Shown here: positions 15,767 to 24,829 of the stretch, in pieces
Layout of the letters: each line of letters starts with the position of its first letter
Position numbering within the stretch: the stretch's first letter is position 1
Origin: CAZJBS01 sp964544475
GTDB lineage: Bacteria > CLD3 > SB21
Assembly (NCBI GenBank): GCA_964544475.1
Contig: CAZJBS010000023.1
Coordinates: 1 to 46,439 of the forward strand
Reading direction: 5' to 3'
DNA length: 46,439 nucleotides
Translations under genes and position numbers: made by a program
Notes under the pieces: generated by a model
Databases searched by the model: none
What the model was told of the DNA's origin: nothing
What the model saw: only the letters and a program-made list of their open reading frames with translations

Positions 15767-16525
15767 CTAGTTGGTTGTAAACGTCGCGGACTGAAGGACG
15801 GTGCCGGACGGGCCAACAATATCCACGCGCCATTCGCCCTTATTGCCATAGATGGTCTTGTAGGAATAGGTCCGCATGGAGTTGTACTTCAATTCCAGAG
15901 GCACATCGCCTGAAGAGGCGCCGTTGAGGTACCATTTCACTGTGATGGTCTTGCCCTGGCCGCCGGTCGCTTTGAGCCAGCAGTACACTTTTTCGGTGGA
16001 CGAAGGAAAGGTGGTGCCCTCTCCCGTCACTTCCATGTTCTCCACCGCCGTTCCGAATTTGAGATCAACGATTTTGAGATCGCCATCGTTTTCACCGCCG
16101 GAGGTGCCCGACGCGGTCTCGGTCGATGCGCCCGACGAACCGCCTTCCACGGTGAACGAGGCCGACTTGAGTACCGTACCGCCGTCATCCACAACGTCCA
16201 CACGCCAATTGCCGCCGTTGCCGTAGATGGTTTTGTACGAATATGTCCGCATACTGTTGTACGTAATCTCCAGAGGTATTTCTGACAACATCTTGTCATC
16301 GCGATACCACTTCATCATCACTGTCTTGCCCTGGCCGCCGGTCACTTTAATCCAACAATAGACTTTGTCAACCTCATTTGGAAACGAGGAGCTTTCCCCT
16401 GTGATGTTATTAGATTCAACACCCGTGCCAAACTTCATGTCGTCAACAGTCGTTTGGGCACTAAGGCTGTCTCCGACCGTTATCAGAAACGTGGTCAGGA
16501 GTAACGTGGCAAGTAAATTACGCAT
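15767..16525 (-). CDS. Secreted protein with two DUF2914-like domains
   Basis: 252 residues. Signal peptide (MRNLLATLLLTTFLITVGDS, then LSAQ). Two copies of a module of about 100 residues follow, separated by a Gly/Ser/Thr-rich linker. Each copy has 'KVYCW.K.TGGQGKT', a 'KWY' segment, 'YNSMRTYSYKTIYGN' and 'G.WRVD.V...GTVL.SA.FT'. This pattern fits DUF2914, whose function is unknown. The ATG at 16525 has GAGGTGG close upstream. The gene has its own promoter and terminator, so it is expressed alone. Confidence 0.8.
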   Translation of the reverse strand: MRNLLATLLLTTFLITVGDSLSAQTTVDDMKFGTGVESNNITGESSSFPNEVDKVYCWIKVTGGQGKTVMMKWYRDDKMLSEIPLEITYNSMRTYSYKTIYGNGGNWRVDVVDDGGTVLKSASFTVEGGSSGASTETASGTSGGENDGDLKIVDLKFGTAVENMEVTGEGTTFPSSTEKVYCWLKATGGQGKTITVKWYLNGASSGDVPLELKYNSMRTYSYKTIYGNKGEWRVDIVGPSGTVLQSATFTTN

Positions 16526-16578
16526 AAACCACCTCATTTTGGTTGTTGAGCACTTGCGATTATCACTTAATATAGCAT

Positions 16579-16607
16579 AATATACCAAAATATCCAAGAA
16601 CGATCAA
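16579..16607 (-). promoter_or_regulatory. Probable promoter of the DUF2914 gene
   Basis: On the minus strand TTGATC, a 17-base spacer, then TATATT, in an AT-rich region 55 bases before the start codon. A second pair (TTGGAT, 17 bases, TATATT) overlaps it slightly downstream, so two start points are possible. Confidence 0.5.
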
Positions 16608-16671
16608 TTCTTGAGACTGAAAAAAGAGCCGTACGAACGAAGGCGGCGGTCGGCGGCGACAATGAAATGGC

Positions 16672-16701
16672 TTGATTTTCTAAGGACCTATCTGGTATAT
16701 T
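16672..16701 (+). promoter_or_regulatory. Probable promoter of the hsp20-lon operon
   Basis: TTGATT at 16672-16677 and TATATT at 16696-16701 with an 18-base spacer, 58 bases before the hsp20 start. No CIRCE-type inverted repeat was seen nearby. Confidence 0.5.
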
Positions 16702-16759
16702 AATTTTGTAACTTTTTTTTCAAAATCTTTGGTTATCAGATCCCCGGGAAAGACCGTTT

Positions 16760-17215
16760 ATGGACAAAGACGATCCCGACGAGCAACTCCCATCACATCG
16801 TCTGCGAGGCATGGATGATGAGATGGAATTTCTTTTTTCCAATTTCTTCAATTCCAAATTTCCCCTACTTGTAAGCGCTGAGAAACGCTGGCACCCGCCG
16901 ACGGATGTGCTTGAAACCGACGACGAGTATGTTGTCGTGATGGATTTGGCGTCCGTGAGACAGGATGATATCACGCTCGTTTATGAAGGAGGCGTTCTGT
17001 CGGTGACCGGCGTCCGCCATGAATTGGCCGTGGATTCCAAACGCCATTACCACAAAATGGAAATCGACTTCGGCCCGTTTGAAAGGCGCATCAAGATTCC
17101 CGCACGCATTGCCGACCAATCGATCAAAGCGAACTACGAAAACGGTTTCCTCGTGATTCGCCTGAAGAAAGACCACACACGGGCTTCGAAAATCACGAAT
17201 ATCATCATTGAGTAG
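16760..17215 (+). CDS. Small heat shock protein, Hsp20/alpha-crystallin family
   Basis: 151 residues. An ATP-independent holdase that binds unfolding proteins. The alpha-crystallin domain spans about residues 48-140: 'WHPPTDVLETDDEYVVVMDL', 'GGVLSVTGVRHE', 'FERRIKIP' and 'ANYENGFLVIRLKK', the A-x-x-x-N-G-L-type signature. The C-terminal tail carries 'ITNIII', which resembles the I-x-I/V oligomerisation motif. The lon gene begins 8 bases later; pairing a holdase with the main unfolded-protein protease suggests co-induction under stress. Confidence 0.92.
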   Translation: MDKDDPDEQLPSHRLRGMDDEMEFLFSNFFNSKFPLLVSAEKRWHPPTDVLETDDEYVVVMDLASVRQDDITLVYEGGVLSVTGVRHELAVDSKRHYHKMEIDFGPFERRIKIPARIADQSIKANYENGFLVIRLKKDHTRASKITNIIIE

Positions 17216-17223
17216 ATTCTCGC

Positions 17224-19698
17224 ATGGCCGACTCCGTTTCCACATTGGATCAACCTGTCAACAACCTGGCGCCGATGGCGCCGGACACCCTGCCGATTCT
17301 TCCGCTTCGCGATATGGTCATCTACCCGTCGGTGGTCTTTCCCCTGGTCGTCACCGAAAAACATCTCGTCAAGCTCGTCCATGAGGCGCTTGTCGCCTCA
17401 AAACTGATTGCCGTATTCACGCAAAAGAACGCCGCCAAGGAACTGCCCGCGCTGGATGATTTATATGACACAGGCACGATGGTGACCATTTTGAAGATGT
17501 TCCAGGTGCCGGATGGGTCGGTGCGGTTGTTGATCCAGGGCATCTCCCGAATAAAGCTCGTATCCATGGTTCACGATTCGCCATACCTGGTCGGCCGGAT
17601 CATCGAAATGCCCACGCCCGTTGTTCCAACCATGGAGCTGGAGGCCCTCAAGCGAGGCGCTTCCGACAGCTTCCAGAAGATGGTGACGTTGTCGCCCGTG
17701 TTGCCGGACGAACTCAAGGTTATTGTCGGCAATATCAAAGAACCGGACAAGTTGGCGGACATGATCGCGTCCAGCCTGAACATCGACGTGGCCGAGAAGC
17801 AAAAAATCCTCGCCGAAGCGGACGTCGGCGAACGCCTGACGCTCGTGATGACCGCGATCAACCGGGAAATTCAATTCCTGGAACTTAACGACAAGATCCA
17901 GACCGAGGTCAACGCAGAACTGAGCAAAAGCCAGCGGGAGTACTTTCTGCGCGAACAAATCAAAGCCATCCGGCATGAGTTGGGCGAGGACGAAGACGGT
18001 TCGGTTGAAATTGAGGAACTGGAAAAACAGATCGCGAAGGCCCGCATGCCGAAAGAGGCACGTGAGACGGCCAGGAAAGAGCTGTCCCGATTGAAACAGA
18101 TGTCCCCCGCTTCCGCGGAGTATACCGTCTCCAAAACTTACATTGATTGGCTTCTCGAGTTGCCATGGCATACGCGAACCCAGGACCGGATTCAAATCAA
18201 GAAAGCGTCGGCCATACTCAACCAGGATCATTACGATCTCGAGGACGTCAAAAACAGGATTCTGGAATTCCTGGCTGTCCGCAAGCTCCGCAAGGACAGC
18301 AAGAGTCCCATCCTGTGTTTTCTTGGACCGCCGGGCGTAGGCAAGACTTCCCTGGGACGCTCCATCGCCAAAGCCATCGGACGTAAGTTTGTACGTTTCA
18401 GCCTTGGCGGCGTCAAGGACGAAGCCGAGATCAGGGGCCATCGGCGCACGTATATTGGCGCCATGCCGGGCAAGATCATTCAGGAAATACGGCGTTGCCA
18501 GAGTCATAATCCGGTATTCATGCTGGATGAGATCGACAAGATCGGACAGGATTTTCGCGGCGATCCGGCGTCGGCATTGTTGGAAGTCCTGGATCCTGAG
18601 CAGAACAGTTCGTTCAACGATCACTATGTTGACCTTCCTTTCGACCTGTCCAATGTGATGTTTATCGCCACGGCCAACGATCTTTCGCCGATACCGTCTG
18701 CGTTACTGGATCGTATGGAAGTGATCAGGCTGTCCGGGTATATTGCCGAGGACAAACTGCAGATCGCCAGGACGTATATCCTGCCGCGGCAGATCCGTGA
18801 GAATGGCCTCAAGCCCACGGACATTGACGTGAAGGATGACGCGATTCTTCATATCATAGAAGCGTACACCTGGGAATCGGGGGTGCGAAATCTCGAACGG
18901 GAAATTGCGAATATCTGTCGCAAGGTGGCGCGCAAGAAGGCCGAAGGCCAGAAGGCCCGTGTTTTGGTCAAACCCCCGGACGTACCCGGATTTCTCGGAC
19001 CCCAGAAAGTGTTTCCTGAAATGGCGCGCCGCACTGAAGAAATCGGTATGGCGACGGGCCTGGCATGGACGCAGAACGGCGGCGAAATCCTTTTTATTGA
19101 AGCCCGGCAAATGGCCGGCAGCCGGGGTCTTCAACTGACGGGCCAATTGGGAAACGTCATGAAAGAATCGGCCCAAGCCGCTTTGTCGTATATCCGTTCG
19201 CGCGCGAAAGAACTCGGGATTGATCCGCGTGTTTTTACCAAGACCGACATTCATATCCACATACCATCCGGAGCCACGCCCAAGGATGGACCCTCAGCGG
19301 GCATCACGCTGACGACATGCCTGGCTTCCCTGCTTACCCAGCGCCCCGTAAGGCCTGACGTGGCCATGACCGGTGAAATCACTCTAAGGGGCAACGTGAT
19401 GCCGGTGGGAGGAATCCGGGAAAAAGTCGTCGCCGCGCGGAGAGCCGGTATCACGACGATCGTACTACCCCGGCTCAACCGCAACGATCTGGAGGATGTG
19501 CCATCCTATATACGACAATCCCTGCAATTCGTGTTTGTCGATCACATGGACGACGTACTGGCCATTGCCTTGTCCGGCTTTTCACGCGGGACCAAACCGG
19601 CGCGACGGAACTCGCGATCCAACGACCGGCGCACCACATCCACCCTGCGGCCGCGTCCCGCGCGACGTGTTGTCAACCCGGACCGCCCAAGAACGTAG
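17224..19698 (+). CDS. lon: ATP-dependent protease Lon
   Basis: 824 residues, normal for bacterial LonA. Degrades damaged and regulatory proteins in the cytoplasm. Order: N-terminal substrate-binding domain ('LPILPLRDMVIYP' onwards), a coiled-coil linker (SKSQREYFLREQIKAI), AAA+ domain with Walker A GPPGVGKTS (residues 368-376) and Walker B FMLDEIDKIG, and the protease domain with the catalytic dyad Ser691 (PKDGPSAGITL) and Lys734 (GGIREKVVAA). The C-terminal tail of about 35 residues is arginine-rich and not part of the core. The ribosome site before ATG is weak, which fits translation coupled to hsp20. A histidine kinase gene follows after 36 bases. Confidence 0.96.
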   Translation: MADSVSTLDQPVNNLAPMAPDTLPILPLRDMVIYPSVVFPLVVTEKHLVKLVHEALVASKLIAVFTQKNAAKELPALDDLYDTGTMVTILKMFQVPDGSVRLLIQGISRIKLVSMVHDSPYLVGRIIEMPTPVVPTMELEALKRGASDSFQKMVTLSPVLPDELKVIVGNIKEPDKLADMIASSLNIDVAEKQKILAEADVGERLTLVMTAINREIQFLELNDKIQTEVNAELSKSQREYFLREQIKAIRHELGEDEDGSVEIEELEKQIAKARMPKEARETARKELSRLKQMSPASAEYTVSKTYIDWLLELPWHTRTQDRIQIKKASAILNQDHYDLEDVKNRILEFLAVRKLRKDSKSPILCFLGPPGVGKTSLGRSIAKAIGRKFVRFSLGGVKDEAEIRGHRRTYIGAMPGKIIQEIRRCQSHNPVFMLDEIDKIGQDFRGDPASALLEVLDPEQNSSFNDHYVDLPFDLSNVMFIATANDLSPIPSALLDRMEVIRLSGYIAEDKLQIARTYILPRQIRENGLKPTDIDVKDDAILHIIEAYTWESGVRNLEREIANICRKVARKKAEGQKARVLVKPPDVPGFLGPQKVFPEMARRTEEIGMATGLAWTQNGGEILFIEARQMAGSRGLQLTGQLGNVMKESAQAALSYIRSRAKELGIDPRVFTKTDIHIHIPSGATPKDGPSAGITLTTCLASLLTQRPVRPDVAMTGEITLRGNVMPVGGIREKVVAARRAGITTIVLPRLNRNDLEDVPSYIRQSLQFVFVDHMDDVLAIALSGFSRGTKPARRNSRSNDRRTTSTLRPRPARRVVNPDRPRT

Positions 19699-19734
19699 AT
19701 TTCTCTTCACCGTTAACCATGGAACCGAGCTGGC

Positions 19735-22700
19735 ATGAGAGTCCTCACCGGCCTACCCCGTTTTATTATCGTTGGGCTGCTATGCGCCCTCGGGCCCTGC
19801 CTCGGACTTATGGCCCAACGCTATGTCGTGGAGGTCCTCACGCCGGATCAGGGTCTCGCTTCCAACCAGACCTATCAGGTCATGCAAGACCGACGGGGTT
19901 TCATGTGGTTTGGCTGTACGGGAGGCCTTAGCCGGTTCGATGGATCGGAATTCAGAAACTTCACCGTTTCCGACGGATTGTTGCATTCTTCCGTTCGCTG
20001 CATGGCCGAGGATTACGACGGCCATTTGTGGCTTGGTGTTGTAAACGGACTCAACGTCATGTTTCGGCCGGATGCACGAAGCGACACGGTCGAACGGCTC
20101 CGAATAGCCACGCTTCACACATTCCGATCCCTCATCAATGACCTGCTGGTGGATTCGGAGGGACAATTGTGGATAGCCACCAATGATCGCGGCCTCTATC
20201 GGATCGATCCCCGCCATGCGTTGGATTCCGCGGCCATGGTTGCAACGATGTGGTCCTTCAATGAACAGAATGGGCTGACCAGGGACGGCATCCGGTACCT
20301 GTGTGAAACGCCCGGTACAATATGGATCGCATCTGAAAACGGATTGTATGCACTGGATCGAACCACGCGGCACATCCGCCGGTTTTCGACATCCGACGGC
20401 CTGCTTTCGGATATGGTTGTGTCGTTGTGCGCTGATCCACGCGGCACACTGTGGGTTGGAACGACCCGTGGCGTCAATTTCGTATCCATTGCGTCCAAAA
20501 CTCTTCTTCCCCAAACCATGACGGACCGGACCGGCCTGCCCGGAAATTATGTGTATCATATCATGGCGGATCGCGATGGCCATATTTGGCTGGCCACCAA
20601 AGAGGGCGTTGTTCGGGCCGAGGCGCCCAACGCCGTGTTGCTCACCATGACAAGCCGCCATGGGTTATCCGAAAGCACCGTGCGATTTGTTGCCCAGGAC
20701 CGGGAGGGCCAGATGTGGTTTGCCACGGACGGTGGCGGCATCAATCATCTGGTGACCGAGCAGTTTACGAATTACGGTATCGAAGAAGGATTGCCCGGCA
20801 AACTCATCCTCGCGCTGGAGGAAGACCATCGCCGGCGGCTTTGGATAGGCACGTCGAAAGGACTGGTCCGCATGGACGGTCAGACTTTCAAGACCTATAC
20901 CACACGTGACGGTCTGGTGGACAATTCCGTTTGGGTCACCCATGAGGCCACGGACGGACGTTTGTGGATTGGAACCGAGGCAGGTATCAGCCGACTGGAC
21001 GCTGCCACCATGCGCTTCACCAACTACTCTTACCGGGACGGGCTCAGCAAGGGCCGTTTTCAGGATATCATCGAGGACGCGGAAGGCTTTATCTGGTTTG
21101 CTTCCACACTGGGCATTTCGATCCTGGATTCAAAATCCGGCCGTTTCTCCAACTACGGCATTGACAACGGCCTGCCGTCCAATTATGTGCGATCGCTGTT
21201 CATGGATCGAAATCGCACCGTATGGATCGGAACCCGGGGAGGCGGTCTTGGCCGTGTCAACCGTCGCTCTTCCGACTCTATCGATGTGACATTGTATGAT
21301 ACCAACCATGGATTTCCCAACAACACGATCGGACAAATCCGGGAAGACGCACAGGGTATGCTTTGGATTGCAACGCATGCCGGCGTCGTGCAATTCGATC
21401 CGGCTTCCGCACGCGTCCTGCGCCATCTGACCGTCAAAGACGGCTTGTCCCACGACCACACGTCGGTCACCTTTCACGACGGAAAGGGGCGGTTGTGGGT
21501 GTGCGGCGATCGGGGTATCGATGTGGCCGAAATCGCCGGTGCCTCCGTCAGTGTTATTCGCCATTACGACAAGAGCGTCAGTATGATCGGGGAGGAAGTT
21601 TCTACAAACAACAGCGTCCTAGTGGACCACCGGGGGGTTTATTGGTTCGGATTCATCGGCGGCCTGACCCGGTTTGACCCCGCGGACGGAACTGTTGGTG
21701 TGCCGCCATTGGTCTACCTGCGCGGCATCAGCATTCGGGACCAGCAGGAACACGATCCGTATCGCGATTTCATTGATTCGTCCGCTTCCCACCTGGATCT
21801 TGTTCACTATCAGAATACGGTCACCTTTTATTATTCCGGACTTTCATTCAGGCATCCGCATCGAACGGTGTATCGGTACCGGCTGGATGGATTTGACGAC
21901 CACTGGTCCGTCCCGACGCCGCGCCGCGACATCCGCTACACCAATCTTCCGCCGGGTTCCTATACTTTTGAAGTTCTGGCGGCCAATTCGGAAGGCGTTT
22001 GGAGCCTGACGCCGGCGGCCATCTCCGTGTCGATCAAACCGCCGTATTGGAACACGTGGTGGTTTCGGGGCCTGGCTGTCATTTGGGTTGTATTCAGCGC
22101 CTACAACCTTTACCGTTACCGCCTGCGTGCCGTCCAATACCGGAACCGTGAACTCGAGCGGCGCATCATGGAACGCACCACCGAACTGGAGGAAAAAAAC
22201 GAACAACTTCGCGAACTGCACGCCCTCAAAGACGAGTTCCTCAATATCGCTGCGCACGACCTTCGCAATCCCCTCAATTCGATCATGTCGACGAGCCGGC
22301 TGATTCTTGATGAAGTCAGAGCTTCGAGATACCGCACTCAGGAATATCTCCTGGAGGACGCCGACCTGATTCACCGCGCTTCCGAGCACATGCTGGAGCT
22401 TATCAATAACCTGCTCGATATCGCCAAAATCGAAGCCGGCAAAGTCCAACTCGTGTGTGAGCCGCAGGACATGTCCGCGCTCCTGCGCGAACAGATTGAG
22501 GAAATGCGATGGATGGCGCGAAAGAAGGACATACGTATTGATTTTCAGCCGGGTTCGTCACGGTGCGTGGCCTTTGTGGATCGTGAGAAGATCTGGCAAA
22601 TCATGAATAACCTGCTGAGCAACGCTCTCAAATTCACCGATCACGGTGGCACCGTGCGTGTGATGCTCGACCGCACCGATCACGAGATCATGGTTGTCGT

Positions 22701-22950
22701 GGCTGACACCGGCCGCGGCATCGCCAAGGAAAATCTAACCGAGGTGTTCAACAAATTCAGCAACCTCAGTCGTGTCGGCACCGACGGTGAGCGCGGTACC
22801 GGACTCGGTCTTGCCATTACAAGAAAACTCGTCGAACTGCACGGCGGCCGCGTGTGGGTTGAAAGCGTTGAGGGCCAGGGCGCCCGATTCCAATTCAACC
22901 TTCCCGTTGGCACCACGGCTTCACCCCAACCCACGGAATCCCAACCATGA
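19735..22950 (+). CDS. Propeller-sensor histidine kinase (reg_prop, Y_Y_Y, HisKA, HATPase_c)
   Basis: 1071 residues. Signal/anchor segment (about 8-27), then some 14 two-component-regulator-propeller repeats ('GLLHSSVRCMAEDYDGHLWLG', core D..G.LW.G) forming two periplasmic beta-propellers. A Y_Y_Y domain (about 690-770, ending PPGSYTFEVLA) and a transmembrane helix (WFRGLAVIWVVFSAYNLY) follow. The cytoplasmic part has a coiled coil, a HisKA domain with His841 (AAHDLRNPLNS), and a complete HATPase domain (N-box NNLLSNALKF, DTGRGI, GTGLGLAI). There is no receiver or HTH domain, unlike the Bacteroides hybrid sensors, so it must signal to a separate receiver. The stop overlaps the next start as ATGA. 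Confidence 0.93.
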   Translation: MRVLTGLPRFIIVGLLCALGPCLGLMAQRYVVEVLTPDQGLASNQTYQVMQDRRGFMWFGCTGGLSRFDGSEFRNFTVSDGLLHSSVRCMAEDYDGHLWLGVVNGLNVMFRPDARSDTVERLRIATLHTFRSLINDLLVDSEGQLWIATNDRGLYRIDPRHALDSAAMVATMWSFNEQNGLTRDGIRYLCETPGTIWIASENGLYALDRTTRHIRRFSTSDGLLSDMVVSLCADPRGTLWVGTTRGVNFVSIASKTLLPQTMTDRTGLPGNYVYHIMADRDGHIWLATKEGVVRAEAPNAVLLTMTSRHGLSESTVRFVAQDREGQMWFATDGGGINHLVTEQFTNYGIEEGLPGKLILALEEDHRRRLWIGTSKGLVRMDGQTFKTYTTRDGLVDNSVWVTHEATDGRLWIGTEAGISRLDAATMRFTNYSYRDGLSKGRFQDIIEDAEGFIWFASTLGISILDSKSGRFSNYGIDNGLPSNYVRSLFMDRNRTVWIGTRGGGLGRVNRRSSDSIDVTLYDTNHGFPNNTIGQIREDAQGMLWIATHAGVVQFDPASARVLRHLTVKDGLSHDHTSVTFHDGKGRLWVCGDRGIDVAEIAGASVSVIRHYDKSVSMIGEEVSTNNSVLVDHRGVYWFGFIGGLTRFDPADGTVGVPPLVYLRGISIRDQQEHDPYRDFIDSSASHLDLVHYQNTVTFYYSGLSFRHPHRTVYRYRLDGFDDHWSVPTPRRDIRYTNLPPGSYTFEVLAANSEGVWSLTPAAISVSIKPPYWNTWWFRGLAVIWVVFSAYNLYRYRLRAVQYRNRELERRIMERTTELEEKNEQLRELHALKDEFLNIAAHDLRNPLNSIMSTSRLILDEVRASRYRTQEYLLEDADLIHRASEHMLELINNLLDIAKIEAGKVQLVCEPQDMSALLREQIEEMRWMARKKDIRIDFQPGSSRCVAFVDREKIWQIMNNLLSNALKFTDHGGTVRVMLDRTDHEIMVVVADTGRGIAKENLTEVFNKFSNLSRVGTDGERGTGLGLAITRKLVELHGGRVWVESVEGQGARFQFNLPVGTTASPQPTESQP

Positions 22951-24155
22951 TGTCTCCGGAACCCGAACGCCCAAAAGTCCTTTGCGTGGACGACGAAATG
23001 TCCATCCTGAACGTTTTGAAACGCGGACTGTCAGAAGAATTCACAGTCCTGACGGCGCCCGGCGGGCAGGCCGCCATGGACATGCTGGTATCTGATTCCG
23101 AAATCGTCGTTCTCATTTCGGATCAAAAAATGGAAGGTATGACGGGAATTCAGTTCTTCCAGGAATCCCAGCGCGTGCGCCCGGACGCCATGCGGATCAT
23201 GCTGACGGCTTACACGGACGTGGACATGATCCTCGACGCGATCAACAAGGGCCACATATATCATTTTATTCTCAAACCGTTCGAACTCGAAACCATCAAG
23301 ATCACCACGCGCCGGGCCATCGAGCACTTTCGACAGAAAAAAGTACTGGAAAAGACAAACCGCGATCTGGCGGCCGCCCGGGCTCACATCCTGAAATCGG
23401 AAAAAATGACGCTGATGGGCCGATTGATGGGCGGCATCACCCATGAGCTGGGCAATCCCGTTTCCAACATTCTCCAGGCGTCCGTACTCGCCCAGCATGA
23501 ATGGGCCCAACTCAAATCCATTTTTCACAGGTGTTTTCACGCCACCACGATGGATGAATATGTTCAGATCAAGCAGCAAATCCTGACCGACAATTTCAAA
23601 CAGAGCCTGGAAGATTACGAACACGTCCTTCGGACCATTCAGAATTCGACGGACTACGTCAAGGAAATCATGCAAAATCTGAAAAGTTTCGGAAAGTTTG
23701 ATGAGTCCGAATGGACGGGCGTGCACCTGAATGATGCCATCGAACGGGCGGTCAACCTCATCTACCCCAAGTTCAAGTATGCGATCCGTTTCCACAAGAA
23801 CTACGGCCCGTTGCCGATGATCACCGGCCTCGCCGGTCCACTGACTCAGGTCATGATTCATTTGCTGCACTTCGCCGCCCAATCGTTCGAACACGAGGGG
23901 GACGTGTGCGTTACCACCTGGTGCGAAAACGGCCGCGTGAAAACGTCCATACGTTATAACGGCGTGCCGGTGGCCTCGAGCGACCTGCAGCAATTGTTTG
24001 ACATCGAGCGGGATGAACACCACACCAACATCGGTCTTGCCATTGCCCAAAATATCATCGAAAAACACGGTGGTACCATTGTAGCCACAACCGCCGAGAA
24101 CGAAACAACAGATTTTCTAGTGGACATACCGGTGGTCACACCATCTGCCCTATGA
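22947..24155 (+). CDS. Receiver domain fused to a histidine kinase with degenerate ATPase domain
   Basis: 402 residues. Receiver domain (about 10-125) with acidic CVDDE and phospho-acceptor Asp59 (LISDQKMEG). A coiled segment leads to a HisKA-like domain with His166 in THELGNPVSN. The C-terminal region has the position and the last motif of a HATPase domain (NIGLAIAQNIIEKHGG). However, the N-box lacks its asparagine (MIHLLHFAAQSF) and the ADP-binding DxGxG motif is replaced by RYNGVPVA. It may not bind ATP normally, and could act as a phosphotransfer or phosphatase partner. ATGA overlaps at both ends tie it to the neighbouring genes. Confidence 0.88.
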   Translation: MMSPEPERPKVLCVDDEMSILNVLKRGLSEEFTVLTAPGGQAAMDMLVSDSEIVVLISDQKMEGMTGIQFFQESQRVRPDAMRIMLTAYTDVDMILDAINKGHIYHFILKPFELETIKITTRRAIEHFRQKKVLEKTNRDLAAARAHILKSEKMTLMGRLMGGITHELGNPVSNILQASVLAQHEWAQLKSIFHRCFHATTMDEYVQIKQQILTDNFKQSLEDYEHVLRTIQNSTDYVKEIMQNLKSFGKFDESEWTGVHLNDAIERAVNLIYPKFKYAIRFHKNYGPLPMITGLAGPLTQVMIHLLHFAAQSFEHEGDVCVTTWCENGRVKTSIRYNGVPVASSDLQQLFDIERDEHHTNIGLAIAQNIIEKHGGTIVATTAENETTDFLVDIPVVTPSAL

Positions 24156-24829
24156 CTTTCGAGACGTTCTCGCACGACGCGGCCACGTGGCTGAATCGCC
24201 CATGCTTGTCAGCCGACATCCGGATCGGCGCATGGCTGGCCGCCGCCAACGCACTCGCCCAACAACGCCCCACCCAATGGCTGCTGGAAATGGGATTGAC
24301 GCAAGGGATGCCGGTGCTGGCTTTGAAGGAAATTCTGCTCCAGAACTATCTCTTTTGCGGCTTCCCGTCGGCCATCGAAGGATTGATTGTGTTGGGCAGG
24401 GTTTTGGAACATCGGGGGATTCCAAACGACGATTTTCGAGATGAACGTTCGGTCGATCGAATGTCTGCCGATGGTGAAGCGTTGTGCCGCCGCATTTACG
24501 ATAAGAATTTTGACCGGCTGGCAGCGCATTTTCAATCGTTGAGCAAGGATATGTTTGCGTGGATGATTCAGGAAGGGTACGGCAAAGTACTCAGCCGGGG
24601 CATTCTTGGGGCGCCGGCGCGCGAATTCGCCGTTATGGCGACCCTGGCGGTCACCCGACGCGAAAGACAACTCATCTCACATCTCAAAGGGGCCCGGCAT
24701 GTTGGCGCCTCGTTGGAAGGCATTCGAGAGTGTCTCGAGTCCCAACGTCTGCTCGTTTCCGAGGACACCGTGACGTTGTCGCTGGAGATTCTCGAACAGA
24801 CTTTCCCGACCGGGACGTCACGGTCGTGA
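24152..24829 (+). CDS. Carboxymuconolactone decarboxylase-like (AhpD-fold) protein
   Basis: 225 residues, soluble, mostly helical. The pattern 'LALKEILLQNYLFCGFPSAIEGLIVL' (core ILLQNYLFCGFPSA) and 'AREFAVMATLAVTRRERQLISHLKGARHVGAS' (core RERQLISHLKGA.HVGAS) fits the CMD/YurZ-like superfamily. The CxxC redox pair of AhpD is absent. Enzymatic role unknown; it may be a scaffold or a sensor in this signalling operon. Starts by ATGA overlap with the preceding gene and ends by GTGA overlap with the next. Confidence 0.7.
   Translation: MTFETFSHDAATWLNRPCLSADIRIGAWLAAANALAQQRPTQWLLEMGLTQGMPVLALKEILLQNYLFCGFPSAIEGLIVLGRVLEHRGIPNDDFRDERSVDRMSADGEALCRRIYDKNFDRLAAHFQSLSKDMFAWMIQEGYGKVLSRGILGAPAREFAVMATLAVTRRERQLISHLKGARHVGASLEGIRECLESQRLLVSEDTVTLSLEILEQTFPTGTSRS

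Noticed and set aside
17461..18624. Minus-strand frame of 387 codons across lon
   Set aside because: Antisense shadow of the Lon gene, caused by codon bias in GC-rich DNA; no family features.
23031..24068. Minus-strand frame of 345 codons across the receiver-kinase
   Set aside because: Antisense shadow of a gene with clear receiver and HisKA motifs.
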